A DNA stretch of 64,000 nt. It comes from Candidatus Dechloromonas phosphorivorans (GTDB lineage Bacteria > Pseudomonadota > Gammaproteobacteria > Burkholderiales > Rhodocyclaceae). Shown piece after piece: positions 39,461 through 47,564 of the stretch. Location of the stretch: the NCBI GenBank assembly GCA_016709495.1, contig JADJMS010000005.1, forward strand, positions 1 to 64,000, given 5' to 3'. The notes below the pieces were generated by a model. The model saw only the letters and a list, made by a program, of their open reading frames with translations, was not told the origin of the DNA and made no database searches. The position numbers and the translations under genes are program-made. Within the stretch, counting starts at the first letter, position 1. Every line of letters begins with the position of its first letter.

Positions 39461-40087
39461 GTGCCCGAACAAATTCCGAACAACACGCTGGTATGGCATA
39501 CCAGTCAGGTCACCCCGGCTGACCGTCACCAACTATTCGGCCAAACCCCCGTGACGATCTGGATGACCGGGCTGTCGGGGTCTGGCAAGTCAACGCTGGC
39601 CTGCGCGCTCGAAGCCCGATTGACGGCTGCCCGGTATGCCTGCGTCGTCCTCGATGGAGACAACATCCGGCATGGCCTGTGCAGCGATCTGGGTTTTTCT
39701 GACTCCGACCGCCGGGAAAATATCCGTCGGGTGGCAGAGGTGGCCCGACTGATGAATGAATCCGGGCTCATCGTCATTACCGCCTTCATTTCCCCTTTCC
39801 GCAGCGACCGCCAGATGGCGGCGGACATCATCGGCACCGATCGATTCAGGGAAATCTATCTTTCCGCCCCCATTGGCGTTTGCGAGCAACGCGACCCAAA
39901 AGGTTTCTATCAACGGGCGAGGCGTGGCGAGATCAGCCAATTCACAGGGATCAGTTCCCCCTACGAAGCACCGGAAAATCCCACGGCGAGTCTAGACACC
40001 GGCACCGTTCAGCTTGATGAATGCGTTAAATATGTGCTGCAGCGCATCGACAAATTTCTGAAGCCACCTCCGGGCAGTACAGGATAA
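39461..40087 (+). CDS. cysC: Adenylylsulfate kinase
   Basis: The product is 208 residues from GTG 39461, four bases after the sulfotransferase stop. It has P-loop GLSGSGKST (about residues 37-45), DGDNIRHGLCSDLGFS, the serine-containing AFISPFRSDR segment, and EIYLSAPIGVCEQRDPKG. It phosphorylates APS to PAPS, the sulfate donor for the two preceding enzymes. A local CysC uncoupled from cysD/N/H assimilation genes indicates PAPS made for sulfation rather than for cysteine synthesis. Confidence 0.93.
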   Translation: MPEQIPNNTLVWHTSQVTPADRHQLFGQTPVTIWMTGLSGSGKSTLACALEARLTAARYACVVLDGDNIRHGLCSDLGFSDSDRRENIRRVAEVARLMNESGLIVITAFISPFRSDRQMAADIIGTDRFREIYLSAPIGVCEQRDPKGFYQRARRGEISQFTGISSPYEAPENPTASLDTGTVQLDECVKYVLQRIDKFLKPPPGSTG

Positions 40088-40178
40088 CAAGCCAACGCTC
40101 GCCCGGTAAGTCGATGTCCCGCTGTTTTTTTGCTAACAACCGCCCAGATCGGCAAGACTACTGTTAAGAATTCTCGCT

Positions 40179-41750
40179 TTATGGCGAAATGGCAGGCGCC
40201 ATTGAGGCAAGTATCTCGGCGCTCAAGACGCTCCGCCTGATATCGGCCAGATTATCCGAACTGCCCAAACACTCACCGAGCGAGCCGTCCGTTGCACCCC
40301 TGAAGGCAAGGTAATTGCCTGTCGCGGCACGCACGATGCAGACGTCGTTGACGAGATCCCGAATGCGATAGGACTGAGTCAACAAAGCGGTAATTTCCGT
40401 TCGTGAGCGTAGCGACTTCCATTTATCGACGCTGTCGAGAACGTGAAGGTTTTCGAGGTCGTTTTCCCGCTCGGGATCGGGAAACGTCCGGTTCGGGCAA
40501 AGATAGTAGAGATTCCTGAAGCGGACCAGCGGATAGCCGTCGAATTCATCGACCGGCACCGGAAAAGGTTTAATTTCTTCCGCCAGTTGTTCCAGATGGT
40601 CGATCGCACGCGGCAAGCTGGCAAACGAACGGAGCTGCCGATGGTCCGTGGCAATCCAGCGACCGTGAGGAACGATGAAATAGCGGCCGCTCTTCAGGAA
40701 AACGTTGTTGTGGTAACCGCGATGCACCCGGACTTCCTCGCCGTTATACGGGTTTCTCTCGGTTTCCACCGAGTAATCGTCCAGTGACTCATCGTCGAGC
40801 GGCGCATCCCTGAAGGCCAGGAAACAACGATGCCTTCTCATCCAAGTCTTAAAGTTTTCATACTCCTTCTCCGACGCATGCTCGAACTCCGGAGGTGGAA
40901 GCTCAAGGACATGCGAAAAACCGAGCCGGAGCAGGGAAAAGCGGATCAATGCGGGACTGACAATGGTGACATCGAAGCAATTGGGGAATCCCGATGCATA
41001 GTAGGAATTGGCGGAGCAATATTTGATCGCCATGTCGTCCGGATTTCCCCATTCTCCCTCGCCCCCACAATTGGTCATGACGAAAATTGCCTTCCTTGCC
41101 TTCGCCGCCAGTCGCGTCAGATGCACCAAAGGATTCGATTGATGCAAGAGGACGGCATAACTCCAGACCAGATCGGCCTTGGGCAGTGATTGCCAGGTAG
41201 CTTCGCTGTCATCGCACATGTGGTGGAATTCGACCGGAGCGTCATTCAACACCGAAAGCACCGATACCACATCAGAATAATCGACGATATCCGCTCCGTG
41301 GCAGGCGGCCACACCGGATTTCGAAAACTCGAGGGGAAAAAGGCAGGTATTGCTTCCAACCTCAAGCATCGAATCGAGCTGAACCCGCCCGGCACCCGCA
41401 GTTTCCAGGGTCTTCGCCACAAAATGCTGATAAACGCGCTTGAGCAGCAGATTGTCCGCGACGAATTGCGGCAATTCATAGTCAGCGATGCGGTAGTAGC
41501 ACTCAGTATCGAATTCCTCGACACCTCCGACCTCGGGTGGGATATACAGGTTTCCGAGTCTTCTGGGGTTAAACTTGGTCTCATTGCTGTCGGCGAATCC
41601 ATTTTGATCGGAACTGTCCTCTACCGGAGTCTCCGCGGCCAAACGGAAGTTGCCGAAAAACTGATAGCCGGTACCGGTTATCACGCCATTAGGAAAAAAA
41701 ATCGGCTGATATCCAAGCAAGCCTTTTTTGAGCAAGTCTTTGAAATTCAT
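40179..41750 (-). CDS. Methyltransferase-like protein with C-terminal extension
   Basis: The product is 523 residues on the minus strand. The N-terminal third resembles the methyltransferase at 35763 (GLLGYQPIFFPNG). A SAM-type motif MLEVGSNTCLFPLEF is near residue 130, with ADLVWSYAVLLHQSNPLVHL after it. About residues 330-523 form a separate module with no family I can name (for example YNGEEVRVHRGYHNN and NLYYLCPNRTF). It converges on cysC and diverges from the giant glycosyltransferase gene, with a 109-bp intergenic region shared by the two starts. Function is probably glycan modification. Confidence 0.6.
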   Translation of the reverse strand: MNFKDLLKKGLLGYQPIFFPNGVITGTGYQFFGNFRLAAETPVEDSSDQNGFADSNETKFNPRRLGNLYIPPEVGGVEEFDTECYYRIADYELPQFVADNLLLKRVYQHFVAKTLETAGAGRVQLDSMLEVGSNTCLFPLEFSKSGVAACHGADIVDYSDVVSVLSVLNDAPVEFHHMCDDSEATWQSLPKADLVWSYAVLLHQSNPLVHLTRLAAKARKAIFVMTNCGGEGEWGNPDDMAIKYCSANSYYASGFPNCFDVTIVSPALIRFSLLRLGFSHVLELPPPEFEHASEKEYENFKTWMRRHRCFLAFRDAPLDDESLDDYSVETERNPYNGEEVRVHRGYHNNVFLKSGRYFIVPHGRWIATDHRQLRSFASLPRAIDHLEQLAEEIKPFPVPVDEFDGYPLVRFRNLYYLCPNRTFPDPERENDLENLHVLDSVDKWKSLRSRTEITALLTQSYRIRDLVNDVCIVRAATGNYLAFRGATDGSLGECLGSSDNLADIRRSVLSAEILASMAPAISP

Positions 41751-41769
41751 GAAAATCCCTGTCTTATCA

Positions 41770-41855
41770 TCTAGTGTCTAGCGAAGATGGTACGACAAAA
41801 CATGCTTCGCCGTGACCAAGCCATTGATCTGTTCCTCTACTCCTTGAACACTAGA
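41770..41855. promoter_or_regulatory. Inverted repeat in divergent intergenic region
   Basis: TCTAGTGT (41770-41777) and its exact reverse complement ACACTAGA (41848-41855) bracket the region between two divergent genes. The right arm lies just upstream of the giant gene start. It could be a regulator site or a chance match; no clear sigma-70 boxes were found. Confidence 0.25.
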
Positions 41856-41859
41856 GACC

Positions 41860-44800
41860 ATGCCAGTCAACATCAATCTATGCCCCCTGCCCGCCTCCGG
41901 AGAGTCCTTTCTCAATGCTTTCCTGAGCGATGTTCTTGCCGATCTTGGCTACGCGACTGACGCCACCATGCCCCCGGAGGAGGACCGGCCGCGCTACCAG
42001 TTAAAGCGGCCTGGCATGTTCACCATCGATGCCAGCGTCAGCAACCCTGGCACTGGCTGGGTATTCCTCTATCGCGATCTGCGCGACATGGCCCCGCTCC
42101 TCGCTGGAGGCATGATAAAAATCGGGGAACCAACCGTACCAGCGGGGTACCGGATGGAAGATGCGATCGAGATGGTCATTTCGCATAACCTGAGGATCGT
42201 GGTACCACCACTGATCAGCCTGCTGAAAGAATGCCGGGGTTTTTCAATTCATTACGAGGACCTCGTGGCCGACGTGCAAGGCACGCTGCAAAAAGCGCTT
42301 CGGCATTTCGGACTGGCAATTGACAGTTCCCTTATCGCGAAAGCCATCGGCCGACACCACCAAAAATTACAAGCCTTGCTTGATGAGGCTCAAAGACCCG
42401 GCATCTATCGACAATATTTCGACGTCCAGACCAGCAACCTGTTCCGGATATTTCTCGGCAAGGAGCAACTGACACTTGGCTACCATATGGACGACCTGCC
42501 AGCGCCACCGACGCCGCTGGCCAAGGGGCTGAGTTTCTTCGCGAAGCGCCGCCGGCCCTACTATATTTCAGCGCAAGACTATCGCCACTCATCTGCTGGA
42601 ATACGCTGCCTTCACTACCTATGCCATGCCTTGAACCAACTTGGCGAAGAGGCCTATATAGTTAACGCAACATCATTCAATCACCGTTTACGCACCCCGC
42701 AACTGACCAGTGAGATCGTTCACAAACACTATCTTGCGGGAAAACATCCAATCGTAGTTTACCCCGAGGTGGTCGAAGGTAATCCGCTGCATATTCCAAG
42801 CGTTGCGCGCTGGTTACTCAACCGCCCCGGGCATATTGGCGGCACTCTGGATTTCAATCCGTCGGAAGAGATATTTTATTTCGCGAGGTGGTGCCTACCA
42901 CCTGGAATGAACGGAAAAATTCTCAATTTCCCGTCCGTAGATGGCGAGATATTCAACAACAAAAATAACAGCCAGGACCAGTCACGAAGCGGTGTTTATT
43001 ACTATGCAAATAAATACTACGCATCCGGCGGACAATTAGTCCCAGGGATAACCGGTGAAGCGATAAGCCTCGGCCTGGAAATATCATTATCCCCAGAGGA
43101 TATTGCGCAAATTCTCAGAACAGCCGAAGTGCTTTACTGCTACGAATTGACCAGTCTAATACCGGAAGCCTTGTCTTGCGGCTGCCCGGTATTGATCGTT
43201 CCATCGGATTATTGGACCGGTCACGGTGACCCTGGTGTTTTCCTGAATCCCGGGATTGAATTGGCCTGTTCCCCAAACGCACTGGCGATTGCCAAAGCAG
43301 AAGTATCCCTTTACCGCAACTTCACGCCCGAACAATTTAACTATTATTGGTGGCAAGTTGATCGATTCATACAGACAACACAAGAACTCACTCTTCCAAA
43401 AAAATCCACCCTGAAGGATTTTCATTCGAAGGATGTGATTATGGAGTTTTGGCTAATCCCTCGAGAAGATCGAGTAAAAAAATCATCTATATTCACTGCG
43501 TTTTATGAACAAATTATTCCTGCAGAAACGGCTGGATCATCAGCAAAACCGAAAAACACATCTAATACCTTCAACCCATTAAGCAATCTAACCTGGTTGA
43601 ATAAGCGGAAAATATTTGACCAGAGCTGTATCACCACAAGTAACAATATCGCCGCGAACTGGCACAGCACGCCATCAATTTGTCTATTTATCAGACTAGC
43701 CGAAGGTGAAATACCAAAACTCGCGGACACTTTGGATAGCCTTGAGCACCAGCTTTACGCCAACTGGACACTTGACGTTGTCAGCACCATGCTGGCCCCG
43801 GAAGCCGTCAGGGAGAGCTCTGTGCTTGGTTGGCACACCATCAAATCGCTCGAAGACGGCGTTGCGACGATCGAGACGATAGGCGCCGAGGCGGGGCATG
43901 ACTGGATCATTGAACTGCCCCCTGGCGCCATTCTTGATCCACTATACCTATGGCGCCTTGCCGAAGAAATCAATCGCCATCCGGATATCAAGTCATTTTT
44001 TGTTGATGATTACATACTCGACGAAGACGGCATTTGCACCCAGCTAAGACTCAAGCCGGGTGTCAATATTGAGCGCTTGCGGTCCATGGATCTGGCTGGC
44101 CCAATTTGCGTACAACAGGAAGCCTGGATTGCCACCCGCGAGACAAGACGGAGCAATGGAAGCCCCTGGTTTTCAAAATTACTGGTGATAGCTGACAAAT
44201 TTGGCTGGGCATCAATCAAACACATACCCGACGCTCTGATCACCTATCAGGAAACCTTTCCCACTGATCCTAAAGCCTGCTTGACGGCGCTACTCGAAGA
44301 CATGCAAAGAAAAGGGAACATCGGTGAAATCGTTCCTGTTTCCGGGAAAAGCTGGAACATCCGCTACCCTTTAAGCGCAACACCAATGATCACAATCGCT
44401 ATCCTTTCTCACGGTCAAATTGACCTCCTGAGCCGCTGCCTGGATAGCATCATTGAGAAAACAAGTTACCTGCATCTTGAAATCCTGATTTCCCTGACCA
44501 ATGAAGAAAACGACCCAGACCTAGATGCATGGCTCATCGCTCGCCAAAAAATCCAACCCTGCATAATTCGTTCGGTCAAATCCTCCACCTCTGGTAATAA
44601 CGCTTCACGCTGCAATGCCGCAGTCACAAACTCCCCTCATGACTTTGTGCTATTCATCAAGGAAGAAGCCGTCATCATTCAGGAAAAATGGCTGGAAGAA
44701 CTGCTACGTACTTGCCTCCAACGGGGCATTGCCGCTGTATCACCCTGTCTAATTAGACCAAGCAGCAGTCTGATTGAAAACGCTGGCTATGAATTAGGAC

Positions 44801-46263
44801 TGACAGGGCACATCGGCTCGCCTTACCAAGGTGAAGCAAAGCTCGGCGATCACGGTTATCTTGACGGCCTAAGAGTTGCTCGCGACGTCAGTGCGCTGCC
44901 TTCTGCTTGCATGCTGGTTCGAAAAGCAGCCTACCTGCAGGCTGGCGGCATGGATGAAATTGAGCTCGGCGATTACTTGGCATGCACCGATCTGTGTCTG
45001 AAGCTACGCCGCAACAATCAACGCCTGATATTTCAGCCACTTGCAACTGTCGTTTATGAAGAATCATTTAAATTCGATATCGCAGGCGACATCACGCTTG
45101 AATCGCATGCGATGCTTGACGAAGCAAAGGCCTCAGAGACTTTCTCCAAGCGCTGGCTATCCTATGCTGGGGGCGACCCGTTTTTTAACCCAAATTTATC
45201 CTTGAACCAAAAGACACCAACGCCAGAAATCGACTACCGTGCCCAATGGCAATATCTACCCAGTAACTCGCCTCGTTTCTTTGCCCGCCCCCTGCCTAAC
45301 GCTCAAGGAGTCTTTCGGATCACCTCGCCTTTGGGCGCCCTATGCAAACAAGGTCAGGCATCGGAATGCATTTGGCCGATGGAAGAAGATGGCCGCGAAA
45401 TCAGCACTCCAGAGTTGCTACGCCTTTCTCCTGACAGCGTTATTGTCCAGCACTACCTCAACGACAAACATCTCGCCGCCCTTCAAGCATGGAACACAGC
45501 ACCTAGTCGGCCATTTGTTGTTTATGCGTTAGACGATTTGGTCAGCAACATGGCAAAAAGCAATCCATTTTTAAAAAACGTGCCGGCCAATAGTCGTGCG
45601 CGCTTGAAGTACGCCCTGGAACGATGCGACAGGCTGGTGACCTCGACCAACTTTCTGGCCGAAACCTACCAGCATTTCTGCTCCGACATCCGTATCGTAC
45701 CCAACAGACTGGAACAGGAAATCTGGCTACCCTTGAAAAGCCGCAAACAAACCAGTGCCAAGCCTCGCATCGGTTGGGCGGGCGGAACTACACACCAAGG
45801 TGACTTGGCACTACTTAAAGAGGTTATCGAACAAACCCGTGGCGAAGCTGATTGGATATTCTTTGGCATGTGCCCCACCGAGATTCGCCCGCTGCTAGTG
45901 GAATACCATCCTTTTACTCAATTTGCCGACTACCCGGCAGGCCTGGCCGCCTTGAATCTGGATATTGCCGTCGCCCCCTTGGCTCAGCTTCCCTTCAATC
46001 AAGGCAAATCCAACCTGCGCTTACTGGAGTATGGAATCCTTGGCATTCCCGTCGTATGCACTGACATTGACCCTTATCACAACAGTCCCGCCTGCCGCGT
46101 GACCAACACGCCAGAAGCCTGGATAGAGGCACTCCGGGAAAGAATTTACGATATCGAAGGACGTGAGCTTGAAGGAGCCGCCATGCGTAAATGGGTGCAA
46201 CAGGATTTTCTCCTTGAAAATCACCTGGAAGAATGGCTATCAGCCCATCTCGGTCATAACTGA
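41860..46263 (+). CDS. Giant multidomain sulfotransferase-glycosyltransferase fusion, probable flagellin glycosyltransferase
   Basis: The product is 1467 residues in one intact frame. Residues 1-215 look sulfotransferase-like (PASGESFLNAFL loop at about 11-22, VFLYRDLRD at 68-76). About 238-520 resemble a GT-B glycosyltransferase (SCGCPVLIVPSDYW). About 604-830 resemble a degenerate GT2 domain. About 842-1120 are a GT2-type domain (MITIAILSHGQIDLLSRCLDSI). About 1125-1460 are a further GT-B-like domain (RIGWAGGTTHQGD near 1303, LRLLEYGILGIPVVCTD). No membrane segment is seen, so it is probably cytoplasmic. It lies directly upstream of the flagellin gene, a usual place for flagellin glycosyltransferases. 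The middle is AT-rich compared with its ends. Confidence 0.75.
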   Translation: MPVNINLCPLPASGESFLNAFLSDVLADLGYATDATMPPEEDRPRYQLKRPGMFTIDASVSNPGTGWVFLYRDLRDMAPLLAGGMIKIGEPTVPAGYRMEDAIEMVISHNLRIVVPPLISLLKECRGFSIHYEDLVADVQGTLQKALRHFGLAIDSSLIAKAIGRHHQKLQALLDEAQRPGIYRQYFDVQTSNLFRIFLGKEQLTLGYHMDDLPAPPTPLAKGLSFFAKRRRPYYISAQDYRHSSAGIRCLHYLCHALNQLGEEAYIVNATSFNHRLRTPQLTSEIVHKHYLAGKHPIVVYPEVVEGNPLHIPSVARWLLNRPGHIGGTLDFNPSEEIFYFARWCLPPGMNGKILNFPSVDGEIFNNKNNSQDQSRSGVYYYANKYYASGGQLVPGITGEAISLGLEISLSPEDIAQILRTAEVLYCYELTSLIPEALSCGCPVLIVPSDYWTGHGDPGVFLNPGIELACSPNALAIAKAEVSLYRNFTPEQFNYYWWQVDRFIQTTQELTLPKKSTLKDFHSKDVIMEFWLIPREDRVKKSSIFTAFYEQIIPAETAGSSAKPKNTSNTFNPLSNLTWLNKRKIFDQSCITTSNNIAANWHSTPSICLFIRLAEGEIPKLADTLDSLEHQLYANWTLDVVSTMLAPEAVRESSVLGWHTIKSLEDGVATIETIGAEAGHDWIIELPPGAILDPLYLWRLAEEINRHPDIKSFFVDDYILDEDGICTQLRLKPGVNIERLRSMDLAGPICVQQEAWIATRETRRSNGSPWFSKLLVIADKFGWASIKHIPDALITYQETFPTDPKACLTALLEDMQRKGNIGEIVPVSGKSWNIRYPLSATPMITIAILSHGQIDLLSRCLDSIIEKTSYLHLEILISLTNEENDPDLDAWLIARQKIQPCIIRSVKSSTSGNNASRCNAAVTNSPHDFVLFIKEEAVIIQEKWLEELLRTCLQRGIAAVSPCLIRPSSSLIENAGYELGLTGHIGSPYQGEAKLGDHGYLDGLRVARDVSALPSACMLVRKAAYLQAGGMDEIELGDYLACTDLCLKLRRNNQRLIFQPLATVVYEESFKFDIAGDITLESHAMLDEAKASETFSKRWLSYAGGDPFFNPNLSLNQKTPTPEIDYRAQWQYLPSNSPRFFARPLPNAQGVFRITSPLGALCKQGQASECIWPMEEDGREISTPELLRLSPDSVIVQHYLNDKHLAALQAWNTAPSRPFVVYALDDLVSNMAKSNPFLKNVPANSRARLKYALERCDRLVTSTNFLAETYQHFCSDIRIVPNRLEQEIWLPLKSRKQTSAKPRIGWAGGTTHQGDLALLKEVIEQTRGEADWIFFGMCPTEIRPLLVEYHPFTQFADYPAGLAALNLDIAVAPLAQLPFNQGKSNLRLLEYGILGIPVVCTDIDPYHNSPACRVTNTPEAWIEALRERIYDIEGRELEGAAMRKWVQQDFLLENHLEEWLSAHLGHN

Positions 46264-46283
46264 CTGCAGAACAAAAAAAATCC

Positions 46284-46310
46284 TAAAGTATTTCCAGCCA
46301 TTGTCGTTAA
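46284..46310 (+). promoter_or_regulatory. Sigma-28 (FliA) promoter of flagellin
   Basis: TAAAGTAT, an 11-base spacer and GTCGTTAA closely match the FliA consensus (TAAAGTTT-N11-GCCGATAA). It lies 99 bases before the fliC start, leaving a leader with an AGGAG at 46399-46403. Confidence 0.85.
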
Positions 46311-46408
46311 GGAACTTGTCAGCAAAATAAATCGCAGTAAAACCGGGGCGGCAGAAAGCCAAAAGCAAGTAACCGCCCCCAAGCAACCACTAAACCAGGA
46401 GAATCAAA

Positions 46409-47080
46409 ATGGCCGCTACAATCAACACCAACACCTACTCACTGAACGCTCAGCGTAACCTCGCCAAAAATTCGCTTGGCCTTGCTTCAGCTATCGAACG
46501 TCTGTCATCTGGCTTGCGTGTTAATTCCGCCCGTGACGATGCTTCGGGCTTGCCGTGGCATGCCCTGGAACAACAGCCCGCACACAAGCAGTTCAAATCC
46601 GTTCGCTTGTCAGACACCATCTCAACTGCTGAAACTCAAGATGGCGCCCTTGGTGTTTTGAATGATGTCTTGCAACGTATGAGCGAATTGCAATCCGACA
46701 CAGTCGGCATAGCCAGCGGTTCAAGTGACGCTGAGCTTGGACTACTCGCCACTCAAGCTGCAAGTCTGGTAACCGCCGGTGGCAGCACGATGACCGCGAT
46801 CACCTCCGGTTCCAATGTCGGTGCGCTTGCCACTGCCATAGCCTCTGTTGCCAGCGATCGCGCCACACGTGGCGCAACAATGAACAATGCCGAGTTTTCT
46901 ATCCAGGCTGGTCAGGTTGCCTACGCCAACACGATGGCCGCCCGTGGCCGTATCATGGACGCTGACTTTGCTGTAGAAACCTCCAATCTGTCACGCTTCC
47001 AGGTTCTCCAGCAAGCTGGCACTGCAATGGTCGCTCAAGCCAACGCAATTCCACAAAACGTACTCACGCTGCTGCGTTAA
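46409..47080 (+). CDS. fliC: Flagellin, short, with an out-of-frame patch
   Basis: The product is 223 residues. The conserved N-terminal D0/D1 (INTNTYSLNAQRNL, RLSSGLRVNSARDDASGL) and C-terminal D0 (RGRIMDADFAVETSNLS, VLQQAGTAMVAQAN, QNVLTLLR) are present. The central region is minimal, about 80 residues, with many Ser and Thr that could carry glycans. Between about 46549 and 46612 the reading frame gives WHALEQQPAHKQF, unlike flagellins, whereas the +2 frame gives ARTQAVQIRSL, as expected. Two compensating indels explain this. Whether they are real or sequencing error is open. Expression is probably from the sigma-28 promoter upstream. Confidence 0.9.
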   Translation: MAATINTNTYSLNAQRNLAKNSLGLASAIERLSSGLRVNSARDDASGLPWHALEQQPAHKQFKSVRLSDTISTAETQDGALGVLNDVLQRMSELQSDTVGIASGSSDAELGLLATQAASLVTAGGSTMTAITSGSNVGALATAIASVASDRATRGATMNNAEFSIQAGQVAYANTMAARGRIMDADFAVETSNLSRFQVLQQAGTAMVAQANAIPQNVLTLLR

Positions 47081-47105
47081 TCGGTAGTTGTTTCATACCC
47101 GAAGG

Positions 47106-47144
47106 AAGGTGCAGTGGCTTAAAAAGGCCTCTGCACCTTTTTCG
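47106..47144 (+). terminator. Terminator after fliC
   Basis: AAGGTGCAG and CTGCACCTT form a perfect 9-bp stem around a 16-nt loop, followed by a T-run (TTTTTCG). It lies 26 bp after the flagellin stop and would let fliC be made in excess over the following genes. Confidence 0.85.
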
Positions 47145-47157
47145 TTAGGAGCAGAAC

Positions 47158-47541
47158 ATGAACATCGAATCCGTAAAAACAGCCAGCCAGCCGTCTCAGA
47201 GAGCACCTATTCTAGATGCATCTGTGGCAGCAAAGCCGGCAGAGGTTAAAGCCAAAGCGGCCGAGACAGCAAAGAGCACGGAAGTCTCAAAAGATAAAAA
47301 TATCAAGGAAAATCAAAATAGTCTCAGCGTTGAAGATGCCGTCAAACGACTAGCCGATTTTGTTTCACCCACTCAATCTCAAATCAGTTTTTCTATCGAC
47401 GAAGAATCTGGGCTTCGTGTTGTTAAAATTCTCGATAATGAATCCAAGGAAGTGATCAGACAGTTTCCTTCAGAAGAGGCAATTGCACTCGCTCAAGCGC
47501 TGGATAAAATTCAGGGTCTTTTGATTAAAGACAAAGCCTAA
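47158..47541 (+). CDS. flaG: Flagellar protein FlaG
   Basis: The product is 127 residues. The C-terminal half (about 58-125) is the FlaG domain: VEDAVKRLADFVSP, ISFSIDEESGLRVVKI, EVIRQFPSEEAI. The N-terminal 50 residues are Ala/Lys/Glu-rich and disordered. FlaG proteins affect filament length. It lies between fliC and fliD, the usual place. Confidence 0.92.
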   Translation: MNIESVKTASQPSQRAPILDASVAAKPAEVKAKAAETAKSTEVSKDKNIKENQNSLSVEDAVKRLADFVSPTQSQISFSIDEESGLRVVKILDNESKEVIRQFPSEEAIALAQALDKIQGLLIKDKA

Positions 47542-47564
47542 CGATAAGCAGAAGGGAAATCATC

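Noticed and set aside
12622..40087. Classical O-antigen locus
   Set aside because: rfbFGH invites this, but no flippase, polymerase, chain-length or initiating transferase gene is visible and the cluster runs into flagellin genes. It cannot be fully excluded without the rest of the genome.
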